Part shown: positions 9,042 through 18,629 of the stretch, in pieces | Position numbering within the stretch: the stretch's first letter is position 1 | Layout: the number at the start of each line of letters is the position of its first letter | Assembly (NCBI GenBank): GCA_963841945.1 | Contig: CAWJFC010000006.1 | Span: forward strand, 468,411 to 532,410 | Length of the DNA stretch: 64,000 nucleotides | Source of the DNA: Acidiflorens sp963841945 | GTDB lineage: Bacteria > Acidobacteriota > Terriglobia > Terriglobales > Acidobacteriaceae | Reading direction: 5' to 3' | Position numbers and translations under genes: made by a program | Notes under the pieces: generated by a model | The model's input: only the letters and a program-made list of their open reading frames with translations | Databases searched by the model: none | What the model was told of the DNA's origin: nothing

Positions 9042-10184
9042 TCACCAGATCCCCTTGTCGTTTCCCGTCAAGGTGTGCGCAACCAGAGCTGATATCGCAA
9101 GTGGCGGCAGCAATGGCAGACGAAGCAGCGCGCGAACGTCTCCATGCTTTCCAGCTGCCAGCAACTGCGATGAATAAAGTCTCGCGCCTGTCGCCTTCGA
9201 AACACGCAGGTAGCCCGACTTGAATTGCACCGTCGACTCTGGAGAAGGGGCCGAATGAATTACGCCGTCCGGCAGCGATAATGTTCCACCGTAGGATTGA
9301 ATGTAATTCTGGATTAGGCAGAGATAGGTGGCTACGCCTTCCCATATACCTGCGGAATTCGCCGCTCTTCTCAGCTCGGCAAAGTCGACTGCTCCGCTTT
9401 GCAGTAGAGCGGCCGTATCGATCATGTCGCAGAGACGAAAATAGAAATGCCGGTACACGCGCTGCAATGCCGAAATAACGATACGTTCCTCGGGCGCCGC
9501 CACCTGAAAGTCATAACCCCCGACACTCTTGTGGATTCTTCGCTCGATGACCCTTCGCGCCAGATGTGCGTGCTCGCCCGTCTGCCCCAGATATTGAACA
9601 TGAATCTCAACCAACTCCGGTAGCCCTGGAACACTGAAGTTCCATTTATTGGCGAGGCGATCGCCCCAACTGCGTTCAATCGGTTGGGCGCCGAACGACT
9701 CGCGCATCGCCCGTTCGACCGACTGCTCGTCCGCTGTCGTGTAGAGATCGAGATCGGAGCCGAGATCCGGCCAATGGTCAAGCGATTTGATGACGGCAAC
9801 CTGACAGCCCCGTGCCTCCAACGCCTCACAGATTGAATGCAGGTAACCGACCGCCCGATCGATGCGAGCTCGTTCGTGAACCAAGACCCTTTCGCACCTT
9901 TCCTCAGCATTCTCACGCTCAGCAGCTGGCAACTCTGACACCGGCTCCAAAGCTGCCACGCTTCGTACAACCTCGAGCGCGCGCACGATGACGTGATGCG
10001 TATCGGCAAGCGCCGTCAGGCTCGCGAATTCCTCTACACCGAATCCCGCAACATACGGCAGTTCGCGCCGCAGCTTCTCAAACTCGCCTCTCGTTGCCGC
10101 CCCGTTATTATTCTGGTTATGGCCACGGATCACTAGCCTAGAGAGCACTTCCATATGCCGGATCTGTTGCGATTTGCCTTTCAT
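9042..10184 (-). CDS. Nucleotidyltransferase-family protein (PF14907-like)
   Basis: The central region has LEARGCQVAVIKSLDHWPDLGSDLDLYTT. The GSDLDLY motif is the metal-binding signature of the nucleotidyltransferase fold, and WNFSVPGLPELVEIHVQYLG fits the 'putative nucleotidyltransferase' family found in capsule and polysaccharide loci. The C-terminal half is helical (RVYRHFYFRLCDMIDTAALL). The ATG has AGGAG upstream. It is divergent from the sugar-nucleotide-transferase-like gene at 10498. The substrate is unknown; a role in modifying a polysaccharide precursor is inferred from context. Confidence 0.8.
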   Translation of the reverse strand: MKGKSQQIRHMEVLSRLVIRGHNQNNNGAATRGEFEKLRRELPYVAGFGVEEFASLTALADTHHVIVRALEVVRSVAALEPVSELPAAERENAEERCERVLVHERARIDRAVGYLHSICEALEARGCQVAVIKSLDHWPDLGSDLDLYTTADEQSVERAMRESFGAQPIERSWGDRLANKWNFSVPGLPELVEIHVQYLGQTGEHAHLARRVIERRIHKSVGGYDFQVAAPEERIVISALQRVYRHFYFRLCDMIDTAALLQSGAVDFAELRRAANSAGIWEGVATYLCLIQNYIQSYGGTLSLPDGVIHSAPSPESTVQFKSGYLRVSKATGARLYSSQLLAAGKHGDVRALLRLPLLPPLAISALVAHTLTGNDKGIW

Positions 10185-10497
10185 TTCCCCGTTATTCTCC
10201 TGAGTTCACTTGGATGGCACGCGTCATCAATTAGTTTGTGCACAAGGATAGTTTGGGAAGAAAAACTCCCAACTGCTCCATAATTCGTTTTGCGCTACAG
10301 CAAATACCGTAATGACCAATCGCTTTTGTCGGCCTACATTCACTAAATGCCGCAACCGACACCACTTCTCGTCTTGTGTTGGGTTAGCGAACAGAGACTC
10401 GGAATTAATTCCGGGCAATCGCATCTCGCTTTCGCGTGTTAACCAACCAACTTTGGTTGGCGGCCATCGAAGGTGAAGGAACCAGGAGCCCACTCGA
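10185..10497. promoter_or_regulatory. Divergent intergenic region with two palindromes
   Basis: This 313-bp gap between divergent genes contains a perfect 14-bp palindrome CGGAATTAATTCCG at 10400-10413 and an inverted repeat CCAACCA-ACTT-TGGTTGG at 10443-10460. The second sits about 38 bp before the GTG at 10498. Both are plausible operator sites, but no regulator can be named. Confidence 0.4.
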
Positions 10498-11592
10498 GTG
10501 CATTTCAGTGCAATCCTTTTAAGTGGCAAGCGGCCCCCGAATCCATTCCTGTCGTATTCCAGGCTGGATTGGTCAGCCGGCCTTTCGCCCTCCGACACGC
10601 TACCGGGCTCATTCGCATGTGTCGAGCTGTTTGGACAATCTGTTCTGGAAAGAACGGTAGCGCGCCTCAAGAAAGCGGGCCTGCGCAATATCGCAGTGAT
10701 CGCAGGCTTGGACTGCATTAGTCTTCAGGAAATAAAAGACCTCAGGATCACAATTCCACAGCGCGCAGAGGATTGCTGGACGAGCGTGCAGCGCGCGCTT
10801 CTCAAAAACGTGCAGCGTGGAATCGAAACCGTCTTGATCGCCGAACTCGGGGCTTACGTCGAACTCGATCCGGCCGCCGCTTTACAGTTTCACCGCGCGA
10901 AGGCTCAGCCCATAACTCCGATCCACGACGGTCTGGGCTCTTTATCTTACTGGATCGTTGATGCGGCAAGTGCGCTATCGAGTGCCAACGGCTTCTCGCT
11001 TCCTCCCGATGAAGATCGAATCATCAACGCGCCCGTACCCTATACAGTGCAAGGGTACGTGAATCGCCTGACCGATGCACGTGACTTCCGGCGCCTGGTG
11101 GTCGATGCATTTCTTGGGCGCTGCGCGATTGCCCCCGTTGGACGCGAGGTCAAGCCGGGTGTATGGATCGACAATGGTGCTCGTCTGCACAAGACGGCGC
11201 GTCTGGTAGCGCCGTCGTATATCGGCTGCGACACTCGTGTCCAGGCAGGCGCAGTCGTCACGCGCTGCAGCAATCTCGAGCGCAACTGCAACGTCGGCGA
11301 AGGTAGTCTCGTGTCCGACGCTTCGCTTTTTCCCCACACCATGATCGGCCGTGGACTCGATGTGTCCACCGCTCTGGTCAGCGGCAACGAGTTTGTCCAC
11401 CTTGGGCGCGACGTATCGCTGCGGATTGACGATGCAAATCTGATTTCGCGCGTGCCGCCAGTCAAGCAGCACGCCCCCGTCTATCTCCCCGAATACGACG
11501 AAGCGGATCGACCGATCCCCGACCTCATAGAGTCGGCATATCTGTCGCGCGCGAAGGGCGGCTTTCTTGAAGTTTTTAAGGGTGAAGTATGA
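10498..11592 (+). CDS. NDP-sugar pyrophosphorylase-like protein with hexapeptide-repeat tail
   Basis: Residues 1-210 resemble the Rossmann-like nucleotidyltransferase domain of sugar-1-phosphate nucleotidyltransferases (GQSVLERTVARLKKAGLRNIAVIAG). Residues ~215-300 are a left-handed beta helix with imperfect hexapeptides (KPGVWIDNGARLHKTARLVAPSYIG, ...GEGSLVSD). The usual LAGGxGTRL nucleotide loop is replaced by AILLSGKRPPNP, so catalysis is doubtful. The GTG start has AGGAG nine bases upstream. Its stop overlaps the start of the STAS gene (ATGA), which indicates translational coupling. A regulatory or scaffold role is possible. Confidence 0.75.
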   Translation: MHFSAILLSGKRPPNPFLSYSRLDWSAGLSPSDTLPGSFACVELFGQSVLERTVARLKKAGLRNIAVIAGLDCISLQEIKDLRITIPQRAEDCWTSVQRALLKNVQRGIETVLIAELGAYVELDPAAALQFHRAKAQPITPIHDGLGSLSYWIVDAASALSSANGFSLPPDEDRIINAPVPYTVQGYVNRLTDARDFRRLVVDAFLGRCAIAPVGREVKPGVWIDNGARLHKTARLVAPSYIGCDTRVQAGAVVTRCSNLERNCNVGEGSLVSDASLFPHTMIGRGLDVSTALVSGNEFVHLGRDVSLRIDDANLISRVPPVKQHAPVYLPEYDEADRPIPDLIESAYLSRAKGGFLEVFKGEV

Positions 11593-11981
11593 CGACCGGC
11601 AAGCCCGTGGTGGTGAAACAACTTCCCGAGACTATGAGCGCACAGCAGTCACAGGCCATCTACCACGAACTCGAACCCGTGCTGAACGCTGACCGTCCGC
11701 AGATCGTTTTCGATTTCACGCAAGTCCACCATTTTGACAGCTCCGGGGTGGAATTGCTTCTGCGCTGCATGGAAGAAGCCATGAAGCGTAATGGCGATCT
11801 CAAACTCGCGGCGCTCTCGCCACAATTGTCGGTCATTTTGGAGATGACGAGAGTCGATCGCCTGTTTGAGATTTTCGACAATTGCTGTGATGCGGTGGAG
11901 AGCTTTCACGGTTTTTCACCGGCGGCGATGCAATCTTTCGCGCCATCGGTGAAAAACGGCGTCCGCGAACAGCAGAGTTAG
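11589..11981 (+). CDS. STAS-domain protein (anti-sigma-factor-antagonist type)
   Basis: The 130-residue protein has the STAS core: IVFDFTQVHHFDSSGVELLLRCMEEAMKRNGDLKLAAL. The DSSG turn holds the serine that SpoIIAA/RsbV-type proteins have phosphorylated by an anti-sigma kinase. It overlaps the previous gene by four bases (ATGA). No partner RsbW-type kinase or phosphatase is next to it, which is unusual. In exopolysaccharide loci STAS proteins can regulate synthesis, and that is the likeliest role here by context. Confidence 0.85.
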   Translation: MTTGKPVVVKQLPETMSAQQSQAIYHELEPVLNADRPQIVFDFTQVHHFDSSGVELLLRCMEEAMKRNGDLKLAALSPQLSVILEMTRVDRLFEIFDNCCDAVESFHGFSPAAMQSFAPSVKNGVREQQS

Positions 11982-12018
11982 TGCTCGAGTAAGACGCCGG
12001 CTGCGACTGGAGAATGTC

Positions 12019-12660
12019 ATGAAAACCAAAAATGGCTCGCACCGCCAAACGATGCAGGTGCAAGCGATCGCGCCGGGATTGGTTCTTGGGTTGCTGTTAT
12101 ATCCGTTCGGGTATGCGGTTGGACAGCAATCCCCGAGTCAGGATCCTTTTAGGGTGGCATTGTCACAGACGCCATCAGCACAAGTCACGAAGCCGCAATT
12201 GGCGCTGGCCGCGGGGTCAACAAAAGTCACGGCTCTCGACAACGACAACGCCCCAGTACCGCCGATGCCGCCGTTGGATCCCGCGGAGGCTGCGACGCCG
12301 TCCACCGATCTATTGCCGGACAGCCCTGGGGCCATTGAGTCCGCTCAACTTGAAACGCAGCAACCTTCCCCAACGCAACCATCGGCGCAGCAAACCGCGC
12401 AGCAGGAAACCTCGCAGACCGCAGCCGAGCAGCCCCCGGCGATGCCGAAAGAACCGCTCGGCACCGCAGCCGCCGAAACAGTCCCGACAATGGGTATTGC
12501 AGGCTCGCGCCCCGCCGGAGCAGCTTTAGCTCCTGCAAAACAACGGCGCGTTCGAACCATTCTCATCCGCACGGGCGCGATCGTCGGAGCCGCCGCAGCC
12601 GTGGGTCTCACGATGGCGCTAACTGAAGCGAGTCCAAGCAAGCCACCCGGCGCTCGCTGA
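12019..12660 (+). CDS. Proline/glutamine-rich exported protein with C-terminal membrane helix
   Basis: A signal-like segment (AIAPGLVLGLLLYPFGYAVGQQ) is followed by ~130 low-complexity residues rich in Pro, Gln, Ala and Thr. A basic patch (KQRRVRTILIRTG) then precedes a final hydrophobic helix (AIVGAAAAVGLTMAL). This is an anchored, disordered periplasmic protein. GGAG lies before the ATG. It sits 11 bp upstream of the thymidylate-kinase-like gene, probably in one operon with 10498-13400. No family is recognised. Confidence 0.75.
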   Translation: MKTKNGSHRQTMQVQAIAPGLVLGLLLYPFGYAVGQQSPSQDPFRVALSQTPSAQVTKPQLALAAGSTKVTALDNDNAPVPPMPPLDPAEAATPSTDLLPDSPGAIESAQLETQQPSPTQPSAQQTAQQETSQTAAEQPPAMPKEPLGTAAAETVPTMGIAGSRPAGAALAPAKQRRVRTILIRTGAIVGAAAAVGLTMALTEASPSKPPGAR

Positions 12661-12671
12661 TATCGAAGGAA

Positions 12672-13400
12672 ATGGCTACCACGAACATCCCCTGGAAACG
12701 CCCGGCGTCCGCAAAGACGGCGCCTCTGCTGGTTAGTTTCTCTGGGATTGACGGCGCCGGCAAAACCATGCAAATTGAAAATCTTGTTGCCAGCCTCGTT
12801 GAGGCGGGCCTGCGTGTTCGCCTGATCGCTTTTTGGGATGACATCGCGACCATGCGCCGTCTGCGAGAAGCTCTCGGTCATGCGATCTTCAAAGGTGAAA
12901 TTGGCGTCGGCGCTCCCGACAAACCTATCAACCGCCGAGACAAAAATATTCAAAACCCATTCACCATCGGGCTGCGCATGGCGCTCTGCCTGATCGATGC
13001 GGTTGGCCTGAAATTCACGATCGCAAAAATAAGAAAGACTTCGGATGCCGACGTCATCATTTTCGATCGCTATCTCTACGATCAGCTGGTCAACCTCGGG
13101 GCCCGCTACCGCGCGGCCCGAATCTACACGCGGCTCCTTCTTAACTTCATACCTCATCCCGACATCGCCTATCTCCTCGATGCGGACCCAGATGCCGCTC
13201 GGGCCCGAAAGCCCGAATATCCCGTAGAATTTCTGCGCAACACTCGCGCCTGTTATCTCGCCATGAGCAAAAATGCCGGCATGAATGTGATTCATGCCGG
13301 CACCCCGCAGGAGGTTGGTAATAACGTTCGTCGCGTGTTGGCGAAGAAGCTAGGCCAGTTTCACAACTGGCCCGTCCCCGAATTTCTCATTGGTACGTGA
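12672..13400 (+). CDS. Thymidylate-kinase-like P-loop protein
   Basis: The Walker A loop FSGIDGAGKT lies at about residues 24-33, and the DRY-type motif FDRYLYDQL near residue 117 matches thymidylate kinase. The lid and base-recognition regions diverge, and the 242-residue length is longer than true Tmk (~210). Genes of this kind recur in surface polysaccharide clusters alongside nucleotidyltransferases. It overlaps the 3' end of the convergent gene at 13387 by 14 bp. It is probably not the housekeeping dTMP kinase; the substrate is unknown. Confidence 0.82.
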   Translation: MATTNIPWKRPASAKTAPLLVSFSGIDGAGKTMQIENLVASLVEAGLRVRLIAFWDDIATMRRLREALGHAIFKGEIGVGAPDKPINRRDKNIQNPFTIGLRMALCLIDAVGLKFTIAKIRKTSDADVIIFDRYLYDQLVNLGARYRAARIYTRLLLNFIPHPDIAYLLDADPDAARARKPEYPVEFLRNTRACYLAMSKNAGMNVIHAGTPQEVGNNVRRVLAKKLGQFHNWPVPEFLIGT

Positions 13401-14706
13401 AGGTTAGGTTGTCTACGTACGTACTGTACGCAGCTTGCTTCGAGTTCCCATCCATCTGGTAATTAAGCCCAACGCCATACCAATCCCCGCAATTGTAGTG
13501 CGGATAAGTCTGGTTGATGGTGTGCGTTTCCCCATTCAACGTAATCGTCTTATAGAACAGTTCATTGCCCGAGGTTCGTTCCACCTCGATCGTCAAATGG
13601 TTCCACGCATTGCTCACGGGATTGCACGCGACACCAGTGTGCACCCAGTGCTTGTTGACGTTGTCCCAGATGTCCCAATCGTGCGCGCCCGCGTTGATCT
13701 CGCACTGGTGTCCGTATGTGAAACCCATCCCATCGAAGAACTGGTTGATGTCGAACTCCAATACCTCAGAGAGCGACAGATCCCCACCGTAGAAATAAAT
13801 GTCGTAGGTAAAGTTATGCAGGCTCGGAACAATCTCATGATTCGAATCGGGCATCCCCTGCGAAGAGTTCGTCCCAATCAGCGGAATCGTGAACAGAACG
13901 TCGGAGTAGGGGTGATTCCCGCCGATCGAGTACTCGGTCGAATTCCCGCTCAGCGATGGTGATCCCTGGTGCTGTTTCATCGACCACGTCACGCCTCCGC
14001 CGCAGTCAGTGCAAATCCCATACTGCGGCGGATACTCCCCGTACGCGACCCATCCCTTGCTTCCTTGCAACTCCGTAAACTGCCCGTTGCCTCCACCACC
14101 GCCGCCGCCTCCGCTCGACACCGTAATGTCAACATCCGTGTATGCCGCTCCCCCGCAATGGTCCCACTCTTCGACCACCGTGTGGTAACTTCCACTGCCG
14201 AGGTTCAGGTTCGTGTTAAGGCTTGCTCCTTGCGCCACATAAGTCAGCGTGTTGTTCACGTAGATGCCCATCGACGCCACGCCCTTCGAGCACGTCGTCG
14301 CCGCCGATGCCACATAATTCACTGGGCTTCCTACCGTCCCGCCGTTCGCCGGTGCGCTTACGGTCACGCCCGAGTTGCCGCCTCCACCTCCAATCACCAG
14401 GTCCACTTCCTTATTTGTCGACCCGCCGCAATAGTCCCACTCCTGCACCACCGTCTTGTGGCTCCCCTGGCTCATGGAAACATTCGTATTCATTGTGGAT
14501 CCGTTCACAACCGTCACCAGTTGATTGTCGACATACACACCCATCGACGCCACGCCTTTCGTGCACGTGGTGGTCGACGACGCAACGTAGTTCACGGGGG
14601 AGTTCGAGTTCCCTCCCTGGCTCGGAGAACTCACGGTAACGGTGCCAAACGCTGGAATCGCCAAACTCGCGATCAGAACAATGCGGGACGGCCTTAGCCA
14701 CTTCAT
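13387..14706 (-). CDS. Secreted Ig-like/lectin-like protein (439 aa)
   Basis: A signal peptide (IVLIASLAIPAFG) is followed by two ~95-residue repeats with SPSQGGNSNSPVNYVASSTT and SAPANGGTVGSPVNYVASAA, each with a paired-Cys pattern (TTCxKGVASMGxYV...EWDxCGG). A poly-Gly linker comes next, then a C-terminal concanavalin-like beta sandwich (EVLEFDINQFFDGMGFTYGHQCEINAGAHDWDIW). The start at ATG 14706 has AAGGAG upstream; an in-frame extension to 14805 lacks signals. The C-terminal domain is related to the one in the protein at 21256. Carbohydrate binding is inferred. Confidence 0.82.
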   Translation of the reverse strand: MKWLRPSRIVLIASLAIPAFGTVTVSSPSQGGNSNSPVNYVASSTTTCTKGVASMGVYVDNQLVTVVNGSTMNTNVSMSQGSHKTVVQEWDYCGGSTNKEVDLVIGGGGGNSGVTVSAPANGGTVGSPVNYVASAATTCSKGVASMGIYVNNTLTYVAQGASLNTNLNLGSGSYHTVVEEWDHCGGAAYTDVDITVSSGGGGGGGGNGQFTELQGSKGWVAYGEYPPQYGICTDCGGGVTWSMKQHQGSPSLSGNSTEYSIGGNHPYSDVLFTIPLIGTNSSQGMPDSNHEIVPSLHNFTYDIYFYGGDLSLSEVLEFDINQFFDGMGFTYGHQCEINAGAHDWDIWDNVNKHWVHTGVACNPVSNAWNHLTIEVERTSGNELFYKTITLNGETHTINQTYPHYNCGDWYGVGLNYQMDGNSKQAAYSTYVDNLTFTYQ

Positions 14707-15069
14707 GGGCAGAGTGCTCCTTGCAAAATCCGGAAATTGTGGGTTCGATATTGCCAATACCCGCGGATCCAGGGACCGAAAACAACTAACTCGGCGTCCG
14801 ATCAAACGAGCCTCACACGGATCGTTCGTGGGCCGCTTCCCTTATAAAAATCTCGCGGGCAGTAACGAGACAGTAATACAGGGTCTTCCCCGTCGCAAGA
14901 ATCGAAAGTTCACAATTCCGTCGGATATCAAACCTTGACTTCCGACACTGCATCCTGCGCGAAACACATGAATTGACGCGGGTTTTCGCGCACTCAGTAG
15001 GCAAGACAACCGCCTCTTCCTCGCGGCCATCCAAGCATCGCCGTAGGAAACTTCTGGAGTTAATGCGTC

Positions 15070-17127
15070 GTGTCTGGAATCAACTCGTCTGGAACTCGTC
15101 TACTTCTGCTCTCCACCTGCGCTCTGGCCATTGTCTCCGCCATCGGCTGTCGTGGAGTCGGCACCGCTCCCACGCAAGCCGGAACCGATACGCTGCAGGT
15201 CAGCGTAGCATCTGGCACAGGTTCAATCACCAGCACGCCCGCAGGTATCAATTGCCCGTCAACCTGCTCCGCAACTTACAACAACGGCACGCAAGTCACC
15301 CTCACCGAAACTCCGGCCCCAGGTTCTGGATTTAACGGCTGGGGAGGAGCCTGCAGCGGCACGGGCGCCACTTGCACGATCATGTTGAACGCGAATCAAA
15401 GCGCCTCAGCGGCCTTCGGTCAACAATCGGGCAACGTTACGCTCAGCGTCACCGCTAACAACACCGCGCCCGCGCAGGGGACGGTGGCCAGTTCACCTGC
15501 TGGAATCAATTGCCCCGGCACCTGCTCGGCCACTTTTGCCGTCAACACGCAGGTCACTCTCACCGAGACCCCCGGTGCGCCCTCAACTTTCTCCATGTTC
15601 ACGGGCTGGGGAGGCGCATGCAGCGGTACTACCGCAACTTGCAGCCTCACTCTGAATGCCAACCAGAGTGTAACCGCCGCGTTTAACCCCGCGCTCAATC
15701 ACATCATTTTCTTCGCGCAGGAAAACCGTTCCTTCGACCACTATTTCGGCGAGCTTCGCCAATACTGGGCTGACAATGGTTATCCCGATCAGGCATTCGA
15801 CGGTTTGGCGCAATTCAATCCACCTGCCGGCAGTGCACCGCCGCCCACCAATCCGCCCTGCTCGAATCCCGACCCGACGAGCTACTGCGATGCTGACCCG
15901 AATGGTACTCCGGTTCCATCCGACCATCTGCCCAGTGTATGCATCGAGAATCCGAGTCCATCATGGAATGAGAGCCACGTCGACTGGGCCTACAACGATG
16001 CGACCGGCAAAAATCCTGCCGCCCTCAATGGTTTCGTGCAGACTGCGGCGAATGACGCCCGCCAGAATCAGCCGCCCTTCATGGACACCAATGGCTATCG
16101 AGCCATGGGCTATTACGACGGAGGCAATCCCAGCGATCCAAACGATCCCGGCGATCTGAATTTCTACTACTTCATGGCGTCCAACTTTGCAACCTCGGAC
16201 CGCTTCTTCTCGCCCGTCATGTCGCGCACCGAGCCAAATCGCATGTACTTGATGGCGGGGACGTCGCAAGGACACGCCTATCCTCTCGGTGGAAGCAATC
16301 CCGCCGATCAAAGCCCGCTCACTGTTCCTCCGATCTTTGAGGCTCTTCAGAACGCCGGCATCACTTGGAGGATTTACATCGAGCCCAGCCCAGTCGCCGT
16401 CGGTAACTGCGCGCCCGAAGATAGCAGTCCGCAGTGCCTGTTCATCGACTCGGGCAGCTATCTGCAAATGTTCACCTACGGCAAAACCGTGGTGAACGAT
16501 CCAACCTTGAGCCAGAACCTTGTTCCAATGTCGCAGTTCGCCACCGATGCAGCCAATGGCACACTGCCTCAAGTCGCATGGATCGAATCGCCCACTGACG
16601 CCGGACTCGACGAACATCCGACCGTCGATGATTCCGCTCCTGAAAATATCCAGAAGGGTGCGAGTTTCAGCTACGGCTTGATGACCTCTCTTATGCAAAG
16701 CCAGAGCTGGAAAGACTCCGTCATGGTCTTCACCTACGACGAGGCTGGCGGCCTGTACGATCACGTCTCGCCCCAGCCCATGCCCAGTCCCGACGGCATA
16801 ACTCCTCAAGATCTGCGCCCAGGAGACATTTGCACAAATGGCACCGGTCCCACCTGCGACTTCGTCTTCACCGGCTATCGCATTCCGCTTGTCGTAATCT
16901 CGCCCTTCACCAAGAAGAACTATGTCTCCCACACCGTCGCGGATTCGACCTCGATTCTGAAGCTGATCGAAACTCGTTTCAACATCCCGGCGTTGACCAA
17001 GCGCGACGCCGCGCAGTTCGACATGACGGAGTTCTTCGATTTCGTCAACATCCCATGGGCCAATCCACCCACGCCCCCGAAGCAGAACATGGGTGGAACT
17101 TGCAGCCTCCAACCGCCCCCACCATAA
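15070..17127 (+). CDS. Secreted phosphoesterase, phospholipase C type, with two N-terminal InlB-like repeats
   Basis: The signal region ends SAIGC, a possible lipobox. Two repeats follow (residues ~40-112 and ~118-205), each with STPAGINCPSTCSATY, a VTLTETP strand, GWGGACSGT and LNANQSxxAAF, the divergent InlB B-repeat style. From residue ~208 the phosphoesterase domain (PF04185) begins HIIFFAQENRSFDHYFGE. It continues with NRMYLMAGTSQGH, VFTYDEAGGLYDHVSPQ and GYRIPLVVISPF, the metal-binding landmarks of acid phosphatase and phospholipase C. The GTG start is preceded by CTGGAG. Its product likely hydrolyses phosphate esters outside the cytoplasm. Confidence 0.92.
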   Translation: MSGINSSGTRLLLLSTCALAIVSAIGCRGVGTAPTQAGTDTLQVSVASGTGSITSTPAGINCPSTCSATYNNGTQVTLTETPAPGSGFNGWGGACSGTGATCTIMLNANQSASAAFGQQSGNVTLSVTANNTAPAQGTVASSPAGINCPGTCSATFAVNTQVTLTETPGAPSTFSMFTGWGGACSGTTATCSLTLNANQSVTAAFNPALNHIIFFAQENRSFDHYFGELRQYWADNGYPDQAFDGLAQFNPPAGSAPPPTNPPCSNPDPTSYCDADPNGTPVPSDHLPSVCIENPSPSWNESHVDWAYNDATGKNPAALNGFVQTAANDARQNQPPFMDTNGYRAMGYYDGGNPSDPNDPGDLNFYYFMASNFATSDRFFSPVMSRTEPNRMYLMAGTSQGHAYPLGGSNPADQSPLTVPPIFEALQNAGITWRIYIEPSPVAVGNCAPEDSSPQCLFIDSGSYLQMFTYGKTVVNDPTLSQNLVPMSQFATDAANGTLPQVAWIESPTDAGLDEHPTVDDSAPENIQKGASFSYGLMTSLMQSQSWKDSVMVFTYDEAGGLYDHVSPQPMPSPDGITPQDLRPGDICTNGTGPTCDFVFTGYRIPLVVISPFTKKNYVSHTVADSTSILKLIETRFNIPALTKRDAAQFDMTEFFDFVNIPWANPPTPPKQNMGGTCSLQPPPP

Positions 17128-17218
17128 AAACATTGACGCAATCGTGAGCGCAGGCAAGGGCGTCCGTTGAAGCATGGCCGCCCTGCCCGAGCGTTCACAC
17201 CAATGGGATAATAAGAAT

Positions 17219-18595
17219 GTGAGAACCGCGAAGCTCTTATTGGTAGCCCTGACCTTTTTCTGCCTCCAGCTCTGCCACGCCGCAGTCCGCCATTACTACA
17301 TCGCTGCTGAAGATGTCACCTGGGATTACGCTCCCAGCGGACAGAATCTCCTGACCGCCGAGCCCCTCAGTCTCCCATGGCTCGGACACACCCGCTGGCA
17401 AAAGACGCGCTACATCGAATACACCGATTCGACCTTCACCATCAAAAAACCGCAGCCTGACTGGCTCGGCATCCTTGGCCCCATCATCCGCGGCGAAGTT
17501 GGCGACGAGTTCGTCGTCGATTTCCTCAATCGCAGCAAGCGCCTCCATGACATGCATCCCCACGGCCTGCGCTATGACAAGAACGATGAGGGCAGCTACT
17601 ACCTTCCCACCGGCAGAGGTGGCTTAGTCGCCACCGGCCATCGCTTCACATACCACTGGTTTGCCGACCAGGGCAGCGGTCCCGGCTCCGGCCAACTCAG
17701 CTCGGTTGTCTGGTGGTATCACGGCCACGTCGATACGGAGAGCGAAACCAACGCCGGCCTTCTCGGTCCCATCATCATTACCGCGAAAGGGAAAGCAAAT
17801 CCTGACGGCACACCCAAAGGCGTCGACCGCGAATTCGTCGCCGCTTTTATGATCTTCGACGAACTGGCTGGCAAACCCGACGGTCAATTCTATGCCATCA
17901 ATGGATACATTTTCGGCAACTTACCCGGACTAATGATGCAGCAGGGCGACAGGGTGAGATGGTACTTACTGGGAATGGGCAACGAAAAGGACCTTCACAG
18001 CCCCCATTGGCACGGCAAGACAGTCAACACCGGCACTCGAAACACCGACGTCGTTGAGTTACTCCCCGGCAGTATGGTCTCAGTAGAAATGCTCGCCGAC
18101 AATCCCGGCTCATGGATGTTCCACTGCCACGTCGGCGACCACATGGAAGGTGGCATGATGGCCATCTACACCATCTATCCGCCCCCCAACCGCAGTTGCC
18201 CGGTCAAATTCCCCGCCGGAGATTTCTGGAACACTAACGGCAAATTCATGCTGACAGTGAAGAACGCGACCAGCAAGCCGATCAAGAGCCTCTCGCTCAC
18301 CGCCGAGCATTTCCTTGCTCCTCAGGATCTCCGCTTGCCCTTCGACTCCAACTGGTCGTCGACCGCCTCGATCCTGCCCAATGGCGAACAGACGATAGAA
18401 AGGCCAGCTTACGCCACCGCCACATCCCAAGCCGTTTATGGCTGGGTCTTCATTCCAACTGCCATAACCTTCGCCGACGGCTCAACGTGGCATCCTAAAC
18501 AAGCTAACGAATGCTTCAGAGCCTTCTGGCGCGACAAAGAGCACCCGGAGATCCCGGCCCTGCCCCCGCGCCAGGATGAACTCAATCCCGATTGA
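17219..18595 (+). CDS. Multicopper oxidase, exported
   Basis: The signal peptide is LLLVALTFFCLQLCHA. Copper motifs occur in order: HDMHPHG, SVVWWYHGH, HSPHWHG and MFHCHVGDHMEGGM. The last carries the His-Cys-His type 1 ligands with an axial Met. Only two cupredoxin domains plus a tail fit in ~458 residues, so it resembles compact or two-domain MCOs rather than CueO. The GTG at 17219 places the signal peptide at the N terminus; an ATG at 17174 adds 15 residues. It is convergent to the next gene, 34 bp away. The substrate is unknown. Confidence 0.88.
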   Translation: MRTAKLLLVALTFFCLQLCHAAVRHYYIAAEDVTWDYAPSGQNLLTAEPLSLPWLGHTRWQKTRYIEYTDSTFTIKKPQPDWLGILGPIIRGEVGDEFVVDFLNRSKRLHDMHPHGLRYDKNDEGSYYLPTGRGGLVATGHRFTYHWFADQGSGPGSGQLSSVVWWYHGHVDTESETNAGLLGPIIITAKGKANPDGTPKGVDREFVAAFMIFDELAGKPDGQFYAINGYIFGNLPGLMMQQGDRVRWYLLGMGNEKDLHSPHWHGKTVNTGTRNTDVVELLPGSMVSVEMLADNPGSWMFHCHVGDHMEGGMMAIYTIYPPPNRSCPVKFPAGDFWNTNGKFMLTVKNATSKPIKSLSLTAEHFLAPQDLRLPFDSNWSSTASILPNGEQTIERPAYATATSQAVYGWVFIPTAITFADGSTWHPKQANECFRAFWRDKEHPEIPALPPRQDELNPD

Positions 18596-18629
18596 TTCGC
18601 TAGAATCTCGAATTCCTGGTTCGCTCACT

